A stretch of DNA of 64,000 bases, from contig NZ_JAELXV010000001.1 in the NCBI RefSeq assembly GCF_016427535.1, positions 124,001 to 188,000 of the forward strand, read 5' to 3'. This DNA comes from Hymenobacter sp. BT559 (lineage in GTDB: Bacteria > Bacteroidota > Bacteroidia > Cytophagales > Hymenobacteraceae). The translations under genes and the position numbers were made by a program. The notes under the pieces are model-generated. The model was not told where the DNA came from. It did not search any database and saw only the letters and a program-made list of their open reading frames with translations. Positions 33,440-41,034 of this stretch are shown in pieces. Numbering within the stretch: position 1 is the stretch's first letter; each line of letters begins with the position of its first letter.

Positions 33440-35725
33440 ATGTATACCCTTAACGAGCTGAAGGACCGGCTGCTGTCCGACCTCAAGGAAATTGCTGAGC
33501 AAATGCACGTCGGCAATTTCAAACGCCTGAGCAAACAGGATTTGATTTACAAAATCCTCGACCAGCAAGCCATTCTGCCGGCCGACCAGCTACCTAGCAA
33601 AAAGCCCGCTGCGGCGGCCCCAGCCGAGGCGCCTGCTGCCGCTCCTGCACCTGCCCCTGAGGCAGTGGCGGAAGCGCCCGCTCCCGCCCCGGCACCTGCT
33701 GCCACCCGGGGCACCCGCGGGGGCAACGGCCGCCGCCGCGCCGCTGCGGTGCCTGTAGTCGAGCAGCCTTTTTCCGATGTGGCAGCCCCCGCGGCCGTGG
33801 CTGAGGCGCCTGCTGCTGTGGCCGAAGCGCCCGCTGTCGTGGCCGAAGCACCTATGGCTGAAGCGCCAGTAGCTGAAGGATTTGCCGAAGCTCCGCAGCC
33901 TACGCGCCTCGACGTGGTAGAAGCCGATGAGCGAAATGTAGCCACGGTGTCGGTAGAGGCTGAGGAGGCTACCGTGCCCCCCACCGAAACCAACCCTACC
34001 GCTGAAACGCACTCGGCCGACGCCACGGCCCCGCCCCGCCACCGCCGCGAGCGCGTGGACCGCGCCGGCCGGCCGCTGCCCCGCCGCGAAGACCGCCCTG
34101 CTACCGCCGCCGTAGCTGCTACCGACGAAGCCCCGGCTGCTGAAGCACCTGCTACTGAGGCCGTAGCCGAGCAGCCCGCCCCCGAAGCCTATACCGACCG
34201 ACGCGAAAGCCGCGAGCAGCGCTTCGACCGCGAAAACCGTGACGGCCGCGAGCCCCGCGACAACCGCGACCGTACCAACGGCCAACCCCGCAATGACTTC
34301 CGCGAAAACCGGGAGCCCCGCGAAAACGGCCAGCCGCGCTTCACCAACGACCAGCCCCGCGAGCCGCGCCCCGTCAACGGTGCCGGCGCTACCGACCAGC
34401 CCCGCCTGAGCCGCGAGGAGCGCTATGCCCAGCGCGAAGCCCAGCGCCAGCAGCGCCGCGAAGAGCGCCAGCGCCTAGGTGCCGAAGGGCAGCCAGCCGG
34501 TGAGCAAGGCGCAGTAGCCCAGGTGCCTAGCGCCAGTGGGCAAAACGGCCAACCTACTGATGGCCAGCGCCAGCAGCAAGCGCCGCGCCCGCCCCGCGCT
34601 CCCGAGCTCGACCTGACGGTGCCCGGCTCGGGCACCCTAGAGCTGATGCCCGATGGTGGCTACGGCTTCCTGCGCTCACCTTACTACAACTACCTGACCT
34701 CGCCCGACGACATCTACGTGTCGCCGCAGCAGGTGCGACAGTACGGGCTGAAGGCCGGCGATACGGTGCAGTGCACCATGCGCCCGCCCCGCGAAAACGA
34801 GAAATACTTCGCCCTCGTTGGGGTTGATAGTATCAATGGCCGCACGGTAGAAGAAGTGCGCGACCGAGTGCCATTCAACCACTTAACGCCGTTGTTTGCC
34901 GACGAGAAGCTGAAGCTCAGCACCAAGCCTACCCAGGTGAGCACCCGCGTGCTCGACCTGTTTGCGCCCATCGGTAAGGGCCAGCGTGGCCTCATCGTGG
35001 CCCAGCCCAAGACTGGTAAAACGGTGCTGCTGCAGGAGATAGCTAACTCGATTTCGGAAAACCACCCCGAGGTGTACCTACTCATTCTGCTCATCGATGA
35101 GCGCCCTGAGGAAGTAACCGACATGGCTCGCTCGGTAAAAGCTGAGGTGCTTAGCTCGACCTTTGACGAAACGGCCGACCGCCACGTGAAAATTGCGGAG
35201 CTAGCCCTCGACAAAGCCCGCCGCCTCGTAGAGTGCGGCCATGATGTAGTCATTCTGCTTGACTCCATCACGCGTCTAGCCCGGGCCTACAATACGGTGC
35301 AGCCCAGCAGCTCGCGCATCCTGTCGGGTGGTATTGATGCTGGTGCCCTGCAAAAGCCCAAGCGTTTCTTCGGCGCAGCGCGTAACATCGAAGGTCCTGG
35401 CTCTTTGACGATTATTGCTACCGCACTTATCGAAACCGGTTCGAAGATGGACGAAGTTATCTTCGAAGAATTCAAAGGCACCGGTAACATGGAATTGCAG
35501 CTCGACCGCAAGCTGGCTAACAAGCGCGTGTTCCCGGCCATCGACATTCCGGCTTCCGGCACCCGCCGCGAAGACCTGCTGATGAGCCGCGACGAGCTGA
35601 GCCGCGTGTGGGTGCTACGCAAATTCATGACCGACATGAGCGCCACCGAAGCTATGGAGTTCTTGAAGGACCGTATGAAAGGCACCAAAGACAACGAAGA
35701 GTTCTTGCTGGCAATGAACGGCTAA
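33440..35725 (+). CDS. rho: Transcription termination factor Rho with long disordered insert
   Basis: A 761-residue Rho, against about 420 in E. coli. Residues 1-48 are the Rho_N domain ([19 protein letters not shown]). Residues about 50-388 are low-complexity, first Ala/Pro/Glu-rich, then Arg/Asn/Asp/Glu-rich ([19 protein letters not shown]), and probably disordered. The cold-shock RNA-binding domain follows ([17 protein letters not shown], about 393). The motor has Walker A PKTGKT near 523, [10 protein letters not shown] near 555 and the R-loop region [19 protein letters not shown] near 615. Similar inserts occur in other Bacteroidota; in Bacteroides thetaiotaomicron the insert was reported to drive phase separation. 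The ATG at 33440 is the conserved start. Confidence 0.96.
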   Translation: MYTLNELKDRLLSDLKEIAEQMHVGNFKRLSKQDLIYKILDQQAILPADQLPSKKPAAAAPAEAPAAAPAPAPEAVAEAPAPAPAPAATRGTRGGNGRRRAAAVPVVEQPFSDVAAPAAVAEAPAAVAEAPAVVAEAPMAEAPVAEGFAEAPQPTRLDVVEADERNVATVSVEAEEATVPPTETNPTAETHSADATAPPRHRRERVDRAGRPLPRREDRPATAAVAATDEAPAAEAPATEAVAEQPAPEAYTDRRESREQRFDRENRDGREPRDNRDRTNGQPRNDFRENREPRENGQPRFTNDQPREPRPVNGAGATDQPRLSREERYAQREAQRQQRREERQRLGAEGQPAGEQGAVAQVPSASGQNGQPTDGQRQQQAPRPPRAPELDLTVPGSGTLELMPDGGYGFLRSPYYNYLTSPDDIYVSPQQVRQYGLKAGDTVQCTMRPPRENEKYFALVGVDSINGRTVEEVRDRVPFNHLTPLFADEKLKLSTKPTQVSTRVLDLFAPIGKGQRGLIVAQPKTGKTVLLQEIANSISENHPEVYLLILLIDERPEEVTDMARSVKAEVLSSTFDETADRHVKIAELALDKARRLVECGHDVVILLDSITRLARAYNTVQPSSSRILSGGIDAGALQKPKRFFGAARNIEGPGSLTIIATALIETGSKMDEVIFEEFKGTGNMELQLDRKLANKRVFPAIDIPASGTRREDLLMSRDELSRVWVLRKFMTDMSATEAMEFLKDRMKGTKDNEEFLLAMNG

Positions 35726-35743
35726 GCAATAAGCTTGCTTCTG

Positions 35744-35783
35744 AAAACGGCCCGTGGAGCTCTGCTCCACGGGCCGTTTTTTT
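35744..35783 (+). terminator. Intrinsic terminator after rho
   Basis: The 17-bp perfect stem AAAACGGCCCGTGGAGC / GCTCCACGGGCCGTTTT has a 3-base loop and a T run, 18 bp after the rho stop codon. Confidence 0.92.
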
Positions 35784-35787
35784 ATAA

Positions 35788-35889
35788 TTTCCCGCCGAGT
35801 CTCGCCAGGTGAGGCGCAGAGTTATGCGGGGTTTTTCTGCTGAACTTTGCATGACCCTGCGTCTCACCCGGCGAGACTCGGCGGGAAAT
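35788..35889. repeat. Inverted repeat (TTTCCCGCCGAGTCTCGCC) downstream of rho
   Basis: The outer arms, 19-20 bases (35788-35806 and 35870-35889), pair perfectly, and inner segments (GTGAGGCGCAG / CTGCGTCTCAC) pair with one mismatch, giving a stem of more than 30 bases with a loop of about 30. Its sequence is unrelated to the GTCATGCTGAGC family, so this is a second type of repeat. Its right end lies 10 bp before the start of a small exported protein gene. Confidence 0.75.
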
Positions 35890-35898
35890 ATTATTGCT

Positions 35899-36363
35899 AT
35901 GAAGCTGCTTTTGCTAGCCTACAGTCTCCTAGGTCCGCCGTGTAAGGTGTACACAACGGTAGCGGTCTCTGATGCCTGGATAGTGGCTACTCAGCAGCTA
36001 CCGCTGAAGAAGCGGGCTGTGGCAGTGCGCCAGCGCCTGGCCTGCGATGCCCGCGTGCGGGGGCCGGTGCCAGCCGCCGCGCTGTGCGTGTCCTGCCTCA
36101 CAGCAGAAGGACAACGAGCATTTCGGGCGGCGCAGGAAAAGCAGCGCCAGGCCGAAGCTAACGACCCTCGGCCCTCGGGAGTGGTGCTGCTGTATATGAT
36201 TGATGGGCAAGTAGTGATGCCAGCTGATACGGCGCGATGGCAACCGCTAGTAGCCCGGCGACAGCTAAAAGAAATCTCGTTGCTGGTCAGCGAGAAAGCT
36301 GTAGCTACTGGTGGTGCCCGGGCGCAAAACGGGATGGTGTTTATCACTACCCAGCAGCCCTAG
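35899..36363 (+). CDS. Hypothetical exported protein
   Basis: A 154-residue protein not recognised. A hydrophobic start (MKLLLLAYSLLGPP) may be a signal peptide or single anchor. Three cysteines are visible (GPPCKVY, LACDARV, LCVSCLTAEG), and a Gln/Arg/Ala-rich helix follows (GQRAFRAAQEKQRQAEAND). The ATG at 35899 lies 10 bp after a large inverted repeat, and the frame is open across the repeat. The stop codon overlaps that of the convergent UbiA gene by 4 bp inside a CCTAGG palindrome. Coding status is moderately supported by length and base use. Confidence 0.5.
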   Translation: MKLLLLAYSLLGPPCKVYTTVAVSDAWIVATQQLPLKKRAVAVRQRLACDARVRGPVPAAALCVSCLTAEGQRAFRAAQEKQRQAEANDPRPSGVVLLYMIDGQVVMPADTARWQPLVARRQLKEISLLVSEKAVATGGARAQNGMVFITTQQP

Positions 36364-37304
36364 GTACTATAGCGGGCCAGAAGTATCATTGCGATGAAGG
36401 CGGCACTCAGGCACAGCGACGACACGATGTTCATGCGCATGGTCCATTCAAAATTGGCGTGCGCAGGGTCGTGCCACGTCAGCCAGGCCCAGCGCGCAAA
36501 CAGCGCCACTACCGGCCCGGTGGCCGCCAGAAAAATGAGAATACTCCGCTGTTCGCCCCGCAGCCAGTAGGCTAGGCTCATGGCCGCGGCGCCCGCCAGC
36601 AGTCCGCCCGCCGCAAAAACCAGAGTGCCCCGGATGCCCAGCCGCAGGCTGAGGGTGCGGTCGCCGCGCTGCGCATCTTCTTGGTGCTGATAGATTTGGG
36701 TGAGCGGGTAGGAGCCGCACAGAAATAGCGTACTCACCAGGGCCAGCAGTAAGTTGGTCGGCTCGGTAAGTTGGAAAGTGGTCGTGCCGACCCCGATTTG
36801 AGTCATCAAAAACGTGAAAGCGCCCTGAAATACTACCACTACTGCCGTACTCACCAAGGGGTATTTCTTGAGGCGAATACCCTCGTAGCTGTAGGCCTTA
36901 GAAACCAGCAGGTACACCAGCACCAGCCCCGCAAAGACCCCGCCCAGCAGCAGCGAGGCACCTAGGGCCAGGATATCGAAAAGCCAGACGAGGTGCAGCA
37001 GTTCGGGAGTGACCTTGGGCGGCGCCTTCAGTCCGCCGATGCTGCCTTCATCCTTGTCATAGAAGGAGTTGTAGCCATTGGAAGCCGGGTATACCAGCAA
37101 GTGCAGTATACCGAATACCGCCGCCGCCCGCCCCCAGCCAACTGGCGCCCGCAGCGCGCTGAGCCCAAACCAAAAGATGGGCATCAGGAACAGCGAAAAC
37201 GGAATGCGCAGCAGCCGCAGCGCCCGGAGGTAGGTAGCGATGAGCAATGAGCAATGAGTAATGAGTATGCAAAAGTGCAACTGGAAACGTAGTCCATTGC
37301 TCAT
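36360..37304 (-). CDS. UbiA-family prenyltransferase
   Basis: A 314-residue (or shorter) membrane enzyme that attaches a polyprenyl chain to an aromatic or other acceptor. There are eight or nine hydrophobic segments. The first Asp-rich site is NSFYDKDEG near residue 78 (NDxxD variant), and the second is YQHQEDAQRGD near 206. The product could be a quinone precursor or another lipid; this cannot be told. The N-terminal 25 codons are written by the 7-bp repeat zone (ATG AGC AAT GGA), so the true start is uncertain. The conserved part begins at LRALRLLRIPFSLF. The stop overlaps that of the convergent gene. Confidence 0.82.
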   Translation of the reverse strand: MSNGLRFQLHFCILITHCSLLIATYLRALRLLRIPFSLFLMPIFWFGLSALRAPVGWGRAAAVFGILHLLVYPASNGYNSFYDKDEGSIGGLKAPPKVTPELLHLVWLFDILALGASLLLGGVFAGLVLVYLLVSKAYSYEGIRLKKYPLVSTAVVVVFQGAFTFLMTQIGVGTTTFQLTEPTNLLLALVSTLFLCGSYPLTQIYQHQEDAQRGDRTLSLRLGIRGTLVFAAGGLLAGAAAMSLAYWLRGEQRSILIFLAATGPVVALFARWAWLTWHDPAHANFEWTMRMNIVSSLCLSAAFIAMILLARYST

Positions 37305-37337
37305 TGCTCATTGCTCATTGCTCATTGCTCATTGTTC
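37242..37337. repeat. Inverted 7-bp repeat arrays between UbiA and methyltransferase genes
   Basis: Right array: six copies of ATTGCTC (37296-37337, the last reading ATTGTTC). Left array: GAGCAAT, GAGCAAT, GAGTAAT plus a partial unit (37242-37268), in inverted orientation. The arrays supply the last residues (SNEQ) and stop of the methyltransferase gene and the possible ATG of the UbiA gene. The same unit is found at 17.8 kb and in egtB. Confidence 0.85.
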
Positions 37338-38115
37338 CAATGAGGTACGTGACGCGTGGGCCCCACCAGTGGCGCAACTGCCCGGCTTGCCACTGGTAGC
37401 GCCCGGCAGGGTCGGCGCGCTCAGCCAGCGATAGCAGCTGGGCGGGCGGGTACATCCTGAAAATTGATACCACCCCATCCCAGATGGTAGTAAGCGGAAT
37501 GAGCGGCACCAAATAGGTGAAAACCAAACGACTCCAGCGGAAGGGCCGGAAAAAAGGCGTGAGTAGCAACTGCGCTACTGGCAGCACCGTGAGCGCCAGC
37601 CCGATTTCGAGCCAGCTCTTGCCCGCGCCCTCAAACACGCCGATGCCTGCCCCGCGCGCCACAGCATCGCGCAGTAGCGCTTCGGCCTGCGGTGGCGCGA
37701 AGTGGTGGAAGGCTGAGAAAATAACCCGGAAGCCCGGTAAGTCGGCCGGTACGCGCAGCGCATCGACGGGGGCGGCGTGGCCCCGGATGGCGCCCTTGGT
37801 GCGGCGCGCCACATCGGCCCAGGCGGCGGGCTGGGGGTAGAGGTCGGTGAGCAGCAGCCCTAGGTGGGGGGGCGCGGCTGGCTGCTGGCGCAGGGCGGCC
37901 AGTACGGTTTCGGTGCCGCCTCCCGCGCCGGCGCCTAGCTCCAGCAATTGGTTTTGCTGGGTGCGGTGCAGGGCATCGGCCAGCAGCGGCGCCACCGGGC
38001 GGTAGATGCCCAGGGCCGAAATCATGAAACGTAGGTAGTCCATTTGTCCGGCGCGCAGCACGGCCGGAAACCACGGCTGGTCTTCAAACTCGAACAGGTG
38101 CAGGCGAAACTTCAC
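37315..38115 (-). CDS. SAM-dependent methyltransferase-like membrane-associated protein
   Basis: A 266-residue protein. A Rossmann-type SAM-binding motif LELGAGAGGGTE lies near residues 58-69, followed by LLLTDLYPQP (second strand acidic position) and VIFSAFHHFAPPQ (motif often seen in class I methyltransferases). The C-terminal third has two hydrophobic stretches (IGLALTVLPVAQLLLTPFF and LVFTYLVPLIPLTTIW), so it may sit at the membrane. It is directly upstream of the UbiA gene on the same strand, which suggests a shared lipid or quinone pathway; this is inference. The last residues SNEQ and the stop come from the 7-bp repeat array. Confidence 0.72.
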   Translation of the reverse strand: MKFRLHLFEFEDQPWFPAVLRAGQMDYLRFMISALGIYRPVAPLLADALHRTQQNQLLELGAGAGGGTETVLAALRQQPAAPPHLGLLLTDLYPQPAAWADVARRTKGAIRGHAAPVDALRVPADLPGFRVIFSAFHHFAPPQAEALLRDAVARGAGIGVFEGAGKSWLEIGLALTVLPVAQLLLTPFFRPFRWSRLVFTYLVPLIPLTTIWDGVVSIFRMYPPAQLLSLAERADPAGRYQWQAGQLRHWWGPRVTYLIGTMSNEQ

Positions 38116-38167
38116 GAGTAGCCCTTACGGCAAATGACGCTGTGAGTAGATGGGGGCATAAAAAAGA

Positions 38168-38250
38168 CTGTCATGCTGAACTTGCGAAGCATCTTCTCAC
38201 GCTAGGTCGTTTCGGCCGTGATAAGATGCTTCGCTAGCTCAGCATGACAG
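38168..38250. repeat. REP-like inverted repeat between methyltransferase and DUF4197 genes
   Basis: The arms CTGTCATGCTGAACTTGCGA.. and their complement pair over about 28 bases with a few mismatches (TTGCG against GCTAG). It is a member of the GTCATGCTGAGC..GAAGCATC family, with a loop of about 26 bases. Confidence 0.8.
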
Positions 38251-38277
38251 TTATTGATAGAGCGTCAAGCACGGTTG

Positions 38278-39045
38278 TTACTTTCCGCCGATGCCGAATA
38301 CCTTCTTGAGCAGCGAGGTAGTGCGGGCCACAGGGTTTTCCCGAATGTCGGCCTCCTCTTGGGCAATGAGCGTGAACAGGCCGTCTATAGCCTTGCCGGT
38401 GGCGTACTGGTTGAGGTCGGTTTGCACGGGCGTTACCAGCGGCAGCTTGTTGTAAGTAGTCGTCAGGGCGGTGTAGTACTTGGTGGCGTCTACCTTGCCC
38501 AGGCTCTGCTCCATAATGGGCATGAAGGCCGTAGTGAGCTGCGAGGTAGTCGTGCGCTTGAGGTACTGGGTAGCCGCGTCCTTCTGGCCCGTCAGGATGT
38601 TCCACACATCCGTGAAGGTCAGCTGCTTGATGGCGTTGAGGAAGATGGGCTTGGCACTCTTGGCCGCGTCTTCGGCGCCGCGGTTCAGCGATAGCTCAAA
38701 CTTATCCACCTGGCTACCTAGGCCGATTTTGCGCAGGGTAGTGGCCATGCGCTGCGCATCGGGCGGGAAGGGAATACGGATGAGCCTGTTCAGGTAAAAG
38801 CCATCGGTGGCTGAAGCCTGGTCCGAGCCTTTCGAAATACCCTGTATCAGCGCTTCTTTCAGACCGTTGGCGGCTTCGGTATTAGTGAGGCCGCCGATGC
38901 CAGTCGAGGAAGAAGTTGTGGTGGTCGTGGTTTGCTTCGTGGGCAGCTTCAGGCCACCTAGGCTGCTGGGAAAGCGAATTTGCGCGTGTGCAGTCAAGGA
39001 AAAGCCGGCGAGGGCAACGGTAGCAAGGAGCAGACGATTAGTCAT
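38278..39045 (-). CDS. Exported DUF4197 protein
   Basis: A 255-residue protein with a signal peptide (about residues 1-21, ending LTAHAQ). The mature part matches DUF4197: EALIQGISKGSDQASATDGF, IRIPFPPDAQRMATTLRKIG, then LNRGAEDAAKSAKPIF and ATQYLKRTTTSQL. The family is common in Bacteroidota and Proteobacteria and has no assigned function. A Thr/Ser run (TTTTTTSSSTG) links the signal peptide to the domain. The ATG at 39045 is used, with 14 more open codons upstream. It is the last gene of a minus-strand stretch. Confidence 0.85.
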   Translation of the reverse strand: MTNRLLLATVALAGFSLTAHAQIRFPSSLGGLKLPTKQTTTTTTSSSTGIGGLTNTEAANGLKEALIQGISKGSDQASATDGFYLNRLIRIPFPPDAQRMATTLRKIGLGSQVDKFELSLNRGAEDAAKSAKPIFLNAIKQLTFTDVWNILTGQKDAATQYLKRTTTSQLTTAFMPIMEQSLGKVDATKYYTALTTTYNKLPLVTPVQTDLNQYATGKAIDGLFTLIAQEEADIRENPVARTTSLLKKVFGIGGK

Positions 39046-39237
39046 AGCGGGATGAAAATGAGCGCTGATAGATGATAGAAGTGGCATAAGAAAGCTCTGG
39101 CATCAGCTGCTAGGCTCCTGCAAAAGCTGCTCACGCCGTAGCCATGGCCAAAAGACGTACCAGTTTCTAGTACTAGCCAACTACATTCGGCTAACGCCCA
39201 TTTTTCAACGACTGAGCGGCGGTAAGAGTGCGAAAAC

Positions 39238-39723
39238 TTATACTAAGTCGTCTTTCGGAGTAGTAGCTGATAGACCTAGTCCGGTATCCGTTTTTAAGAA
39301 AATCCAATCGGCATATATCCAATAAATGGCTGCTACTGCTATCGGAACATAACATCCAGCAAACCACAAGACGCCGGATTTTGATAGCCTTGGGTCGGTG
39401 ACGAACTTGACTAGTAGTAGAGTAACTATTCCAAAGAGGCCGCTTATCAATAAAAATAGTCGCCTTATTCGGCGGAAAGTTGTTGAAGCAGCTAATGCCC
39501 AGCGTATTCCTATCGGTAGGATAAGCAGAACGGGGGTAGAGAAGAGTAGCGCTACCATAATGCAGAGGATGCCAGCGCGCATAGTGGCATTGACATCTAG
39601 GGAGCCTATGATAAAAAAAGTAGCCGCAATAGTCGTGAAAACAGAACCCACTACCACGGTAGTCAGCCATAGTAGTAGCGCAGACAGATGCGAAGGCGGA
39701 CTTACTGTTTGGGTAGAGGGCAT
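39238..39723 (-). CDS. Four-helix membrane protein of unknown function
   Basis: A 161-residue protein with four hydrophobic segments (about residues 16-40, 47-70, 87-108 and 120-143). No recognised domain. The base composition is distinctly lower in G+C than the neighbours (about 42% in the stretch I counted), as for the gene at 8472-8876. An overlapping frame on the same strand (39191-39748) is rejected because it lacks membrane-protein character. The neighbour downstream on the minus strand is the DUF4197 gene, 192 bp away; the divergent neighbour is another membrane protein gene. Confidence 0.6.
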   Translation of the reverse strand: MPSTQTVSPPSHLSALLLWLTTVVVGSVFTTIAATFFIIGSLDVNATMRAGILCIMVALLFSTPVLLILPIGIRWALAASTTFRRIRRLFLLISGLFGIVTLLLVKFVTDPRLSKSGVLWFAGCYVPIAVAAIYWIYADWIFLKTDTGLGLSATTPKDDLV

Positions 39724-39767
39724 AAAAAATACCTGTTTGTTTAGACAAACATACCGCTTTTTCGTAT

Positions 39768-39775
39768 TAGCTTTG
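39768..39775 (+). promoter_or_regulatory. -7 box (TAGCTTTG) before the six-helix membrane protein gene
   Basis: Fits TAnnTTTG and lies 26 bp before the ATG at 39802. A TTTG lies at 39736-39739, farther upstream than the usual 19-21 bp spacing, so only the -7 part is well matched. Confidence 0.4.
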
Positions 39776-39801
39776 CATTACAAAGTACTTCACCGCCTCG
39801 C

Positions 39802-40485
39802 ATGAAGCCCGCTGCCCAAGACCCGCTAGCCCAGCTCACCGAAATCCGCGCCATTATGGAGCGCAGCTCGCGCTTCATCTCGCTTAGCGGCCTGAGTGGG
39901 GTAGGGGCTGGCGTAGTAGCACTGGTGGGCACCGTGGTGGCGCACTACTACCTGCTGCAAGAATACGGCAGCGCGCAATACGGCGCCCAGGGCTACCTGC
40001 GCCTGTTCCAGACCTCGCTGGGCGAGCGGATGGAGGCGCTGCCCTTTCTGCTGGGCCTAGCGCTGGCCATGATAGCGGCGGCGCTGCTGGTGGCGGCGTT
40101 TTTTACGCTGCGCCGCACCCGGCGTGATGGCCTGCGCTCGTTGTGGACGGCCCCGGCCCGGCGCTTGGCCGCGGCGCTATTTATTCCGCTGGCGGTGGGC
40201 GGGTTGTTTTGCCTCAAATTATTCTTGAGCGGCGCGCCCGAGCTGGTGGTGCCCGGCCTGCTGGTGTTCTACGGCATAGCCCTGCTCAATGGCAGTAAGT
40301 ACACCCTAGAAGAAATAAAGTACCTAGGACTAACCCAAATGGCCCTGGGGCTGCTGGGGCTGCTGATGCCGGGCTATGGCTTGCTGCTTTTCGGAGTGGG
40401 CTTTGGGCTGGGGCACATTGGCTACGGCCTGCTGATGTATAACCGCTACGAGCGCCCTGCCGCGGGCGCCCGCAGCAAGGCGTAA
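39802..40485 (+). CDS. Membrane protein paired with a winged-helix regulator
   Basis: A 227-residue protein with about six hydrophobic segments after a polar start (LAQLTEIRAIMERSSRFISL). I know similar proteins encoded beside small winged-helix regulators in Bacteroidota, but they have no assigned function. Segments include GVGAGVVALVGTVVAHYYLL near 36 and GLLGLLMPGYGLLLFGVGF near 190. The stop codon TAA (40483-40485) is also the start of a TAACTTTG box for the next gene, 12 bp downstream. The pair is probably co-regulated. Confidence 0.7.
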   Translation: MKPAAQDPLAQLTEIRAIMERSSRFISLSGLSGVGAGVVALVGTVVAHYYLLQEYGSAQYGAQGYLRLFQTSLGERMEALPFLLGLALAMIAAALLVAAFFTLRRTRRDGLRSLWTAPARRLAAALFIPLAVGGLFCLKLFLSGAPELVVPGLLVFYGIALLNGSKYTLEEIKYLGLTQMALGLLGLLMPGYGLLLFGVGFGLGHIGYGLLMYNRYERPAAGARSKA

Positions 40486-40490
40486 CTTTG
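40483..40490 (+). promoter_or_regulatory. -7 box (TAACTTTG) overlapping a stop codon, 7 bp before a GTG start
   Basis: Matches TAnnTTTG. Its TAA is the stop of the upstream gene. A transcript starting at the normal distance would begin at or next to the GTG at 40498, so the downstream message would have almost no leader. Confidence 0.4.
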
Positions 40491-40497
40491 CAGACCC

Positions 40498-40791
40498 GTG
40501 AAATATGCCATCCACACGCTTAATAAAGCCTTCGACCACCGCGTGCGGCTCGGCGTAATGGCCGTGCTGTTGGCAAACGAGTCGGTGAGCTTCAACGACC
40601 TGAAAGAAAGCCTCGACCTAACCGATGGCAACCTGGCTTCGCATGTGGCGGCCCTTGAAAAAGCCGGTTACGTGCTGGTAAACAAGCAATTCATCGGTAA
40701 AAAGCCTAATACGACCTACAATGCTACGGCCGAAGGCAAAACCGCCTTTCAAGAGCACTTAGCCGCGCTGGAGAAGCTGCTGCGGGGGTAG
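40498..40791 (+). CDS. Winged-helix transcriptional regulator
   Basis: A 97-residue DNA-binding protein of the HTH_34/MarR-like small winged-helix type. The recognition part is SFNDLKESLDLTDGNLASHV (about residues 31-50), followed by the wing with KKPNTTYNATAEGKTAF. There is no effector domain. The start is GTG (GTG AAA TAT GCC). It probably regulates the upstream membrane protein gene and/or the DUF4173 gene downstream; such regulators often sit beside DUF4173/DUF4153 membrane protein genes. Confidence 0.88.
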   Translation: MKYAIHTLNKAFDHRVRLGVMAVLLANESVSFNDLKESLDLTDGNLASHVAALEKAGYVLVNKQFIGKKPNTTYNATAEGKTAFQEHLAALEKLLRG

Positions 40792-40822
40792 CAATAACCC
40801 TGGTAGTAATTTATTAAGGGCG

Positions 40823-40921
40823 TGTTATGCTGATGAAGAAAGCATCTTGTTAGCGCAGGTGAGGTAGCGTGGCATTGATTATCAGCAAACCTGACAAGAT
40901 GCTTCCTTCGTCAGCATGACA
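40823..40921. repeat. REP-like inverted repeat after the winged-helix gene
   Basis: Arms of about 28 bases (TGTTATGCTGATGAAG..AAGCATCTTGT and complement ACAAGATGCTT..CAGCATGACA) pair with several mismatches. It is a diverged member of the GTCATGCTGAGC family with a loop of about 44 bases. Confidence 0.75.
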
Positions 40922-41034
40922 GACGATAGAAAAGCTTAGCGTACTAGCTGAGGCAAATCCTCTTTATAATTCATAGCCGACTCTTATCGGCTTTCTTTTA
41001 ATCCCTTTGCTTTGAAATACAAAGTTCTTTACTA

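Noticed and set aside
33590..34285. 231-codon minus-strand frame opposite rho
   Set aside because: It lies opposite the low-complexity insert and reads as Gly/Arg/Ser/Phe-rich sequence; it is a composition artefact.
37296..37337. Tandem ATTGCTC copies as a possible CRISPR
   Set aside because: Units are 7 bp and directly adjacent with no spacers; no cas genes are nearby.
39191..39748. 185-codon minus-strand frame overlapping the four-helix membrane protein gene
   Set aside because: Tyr/Ser/Arg-rich sequence without segments; the 161-residue frame has four clean membrane helices.
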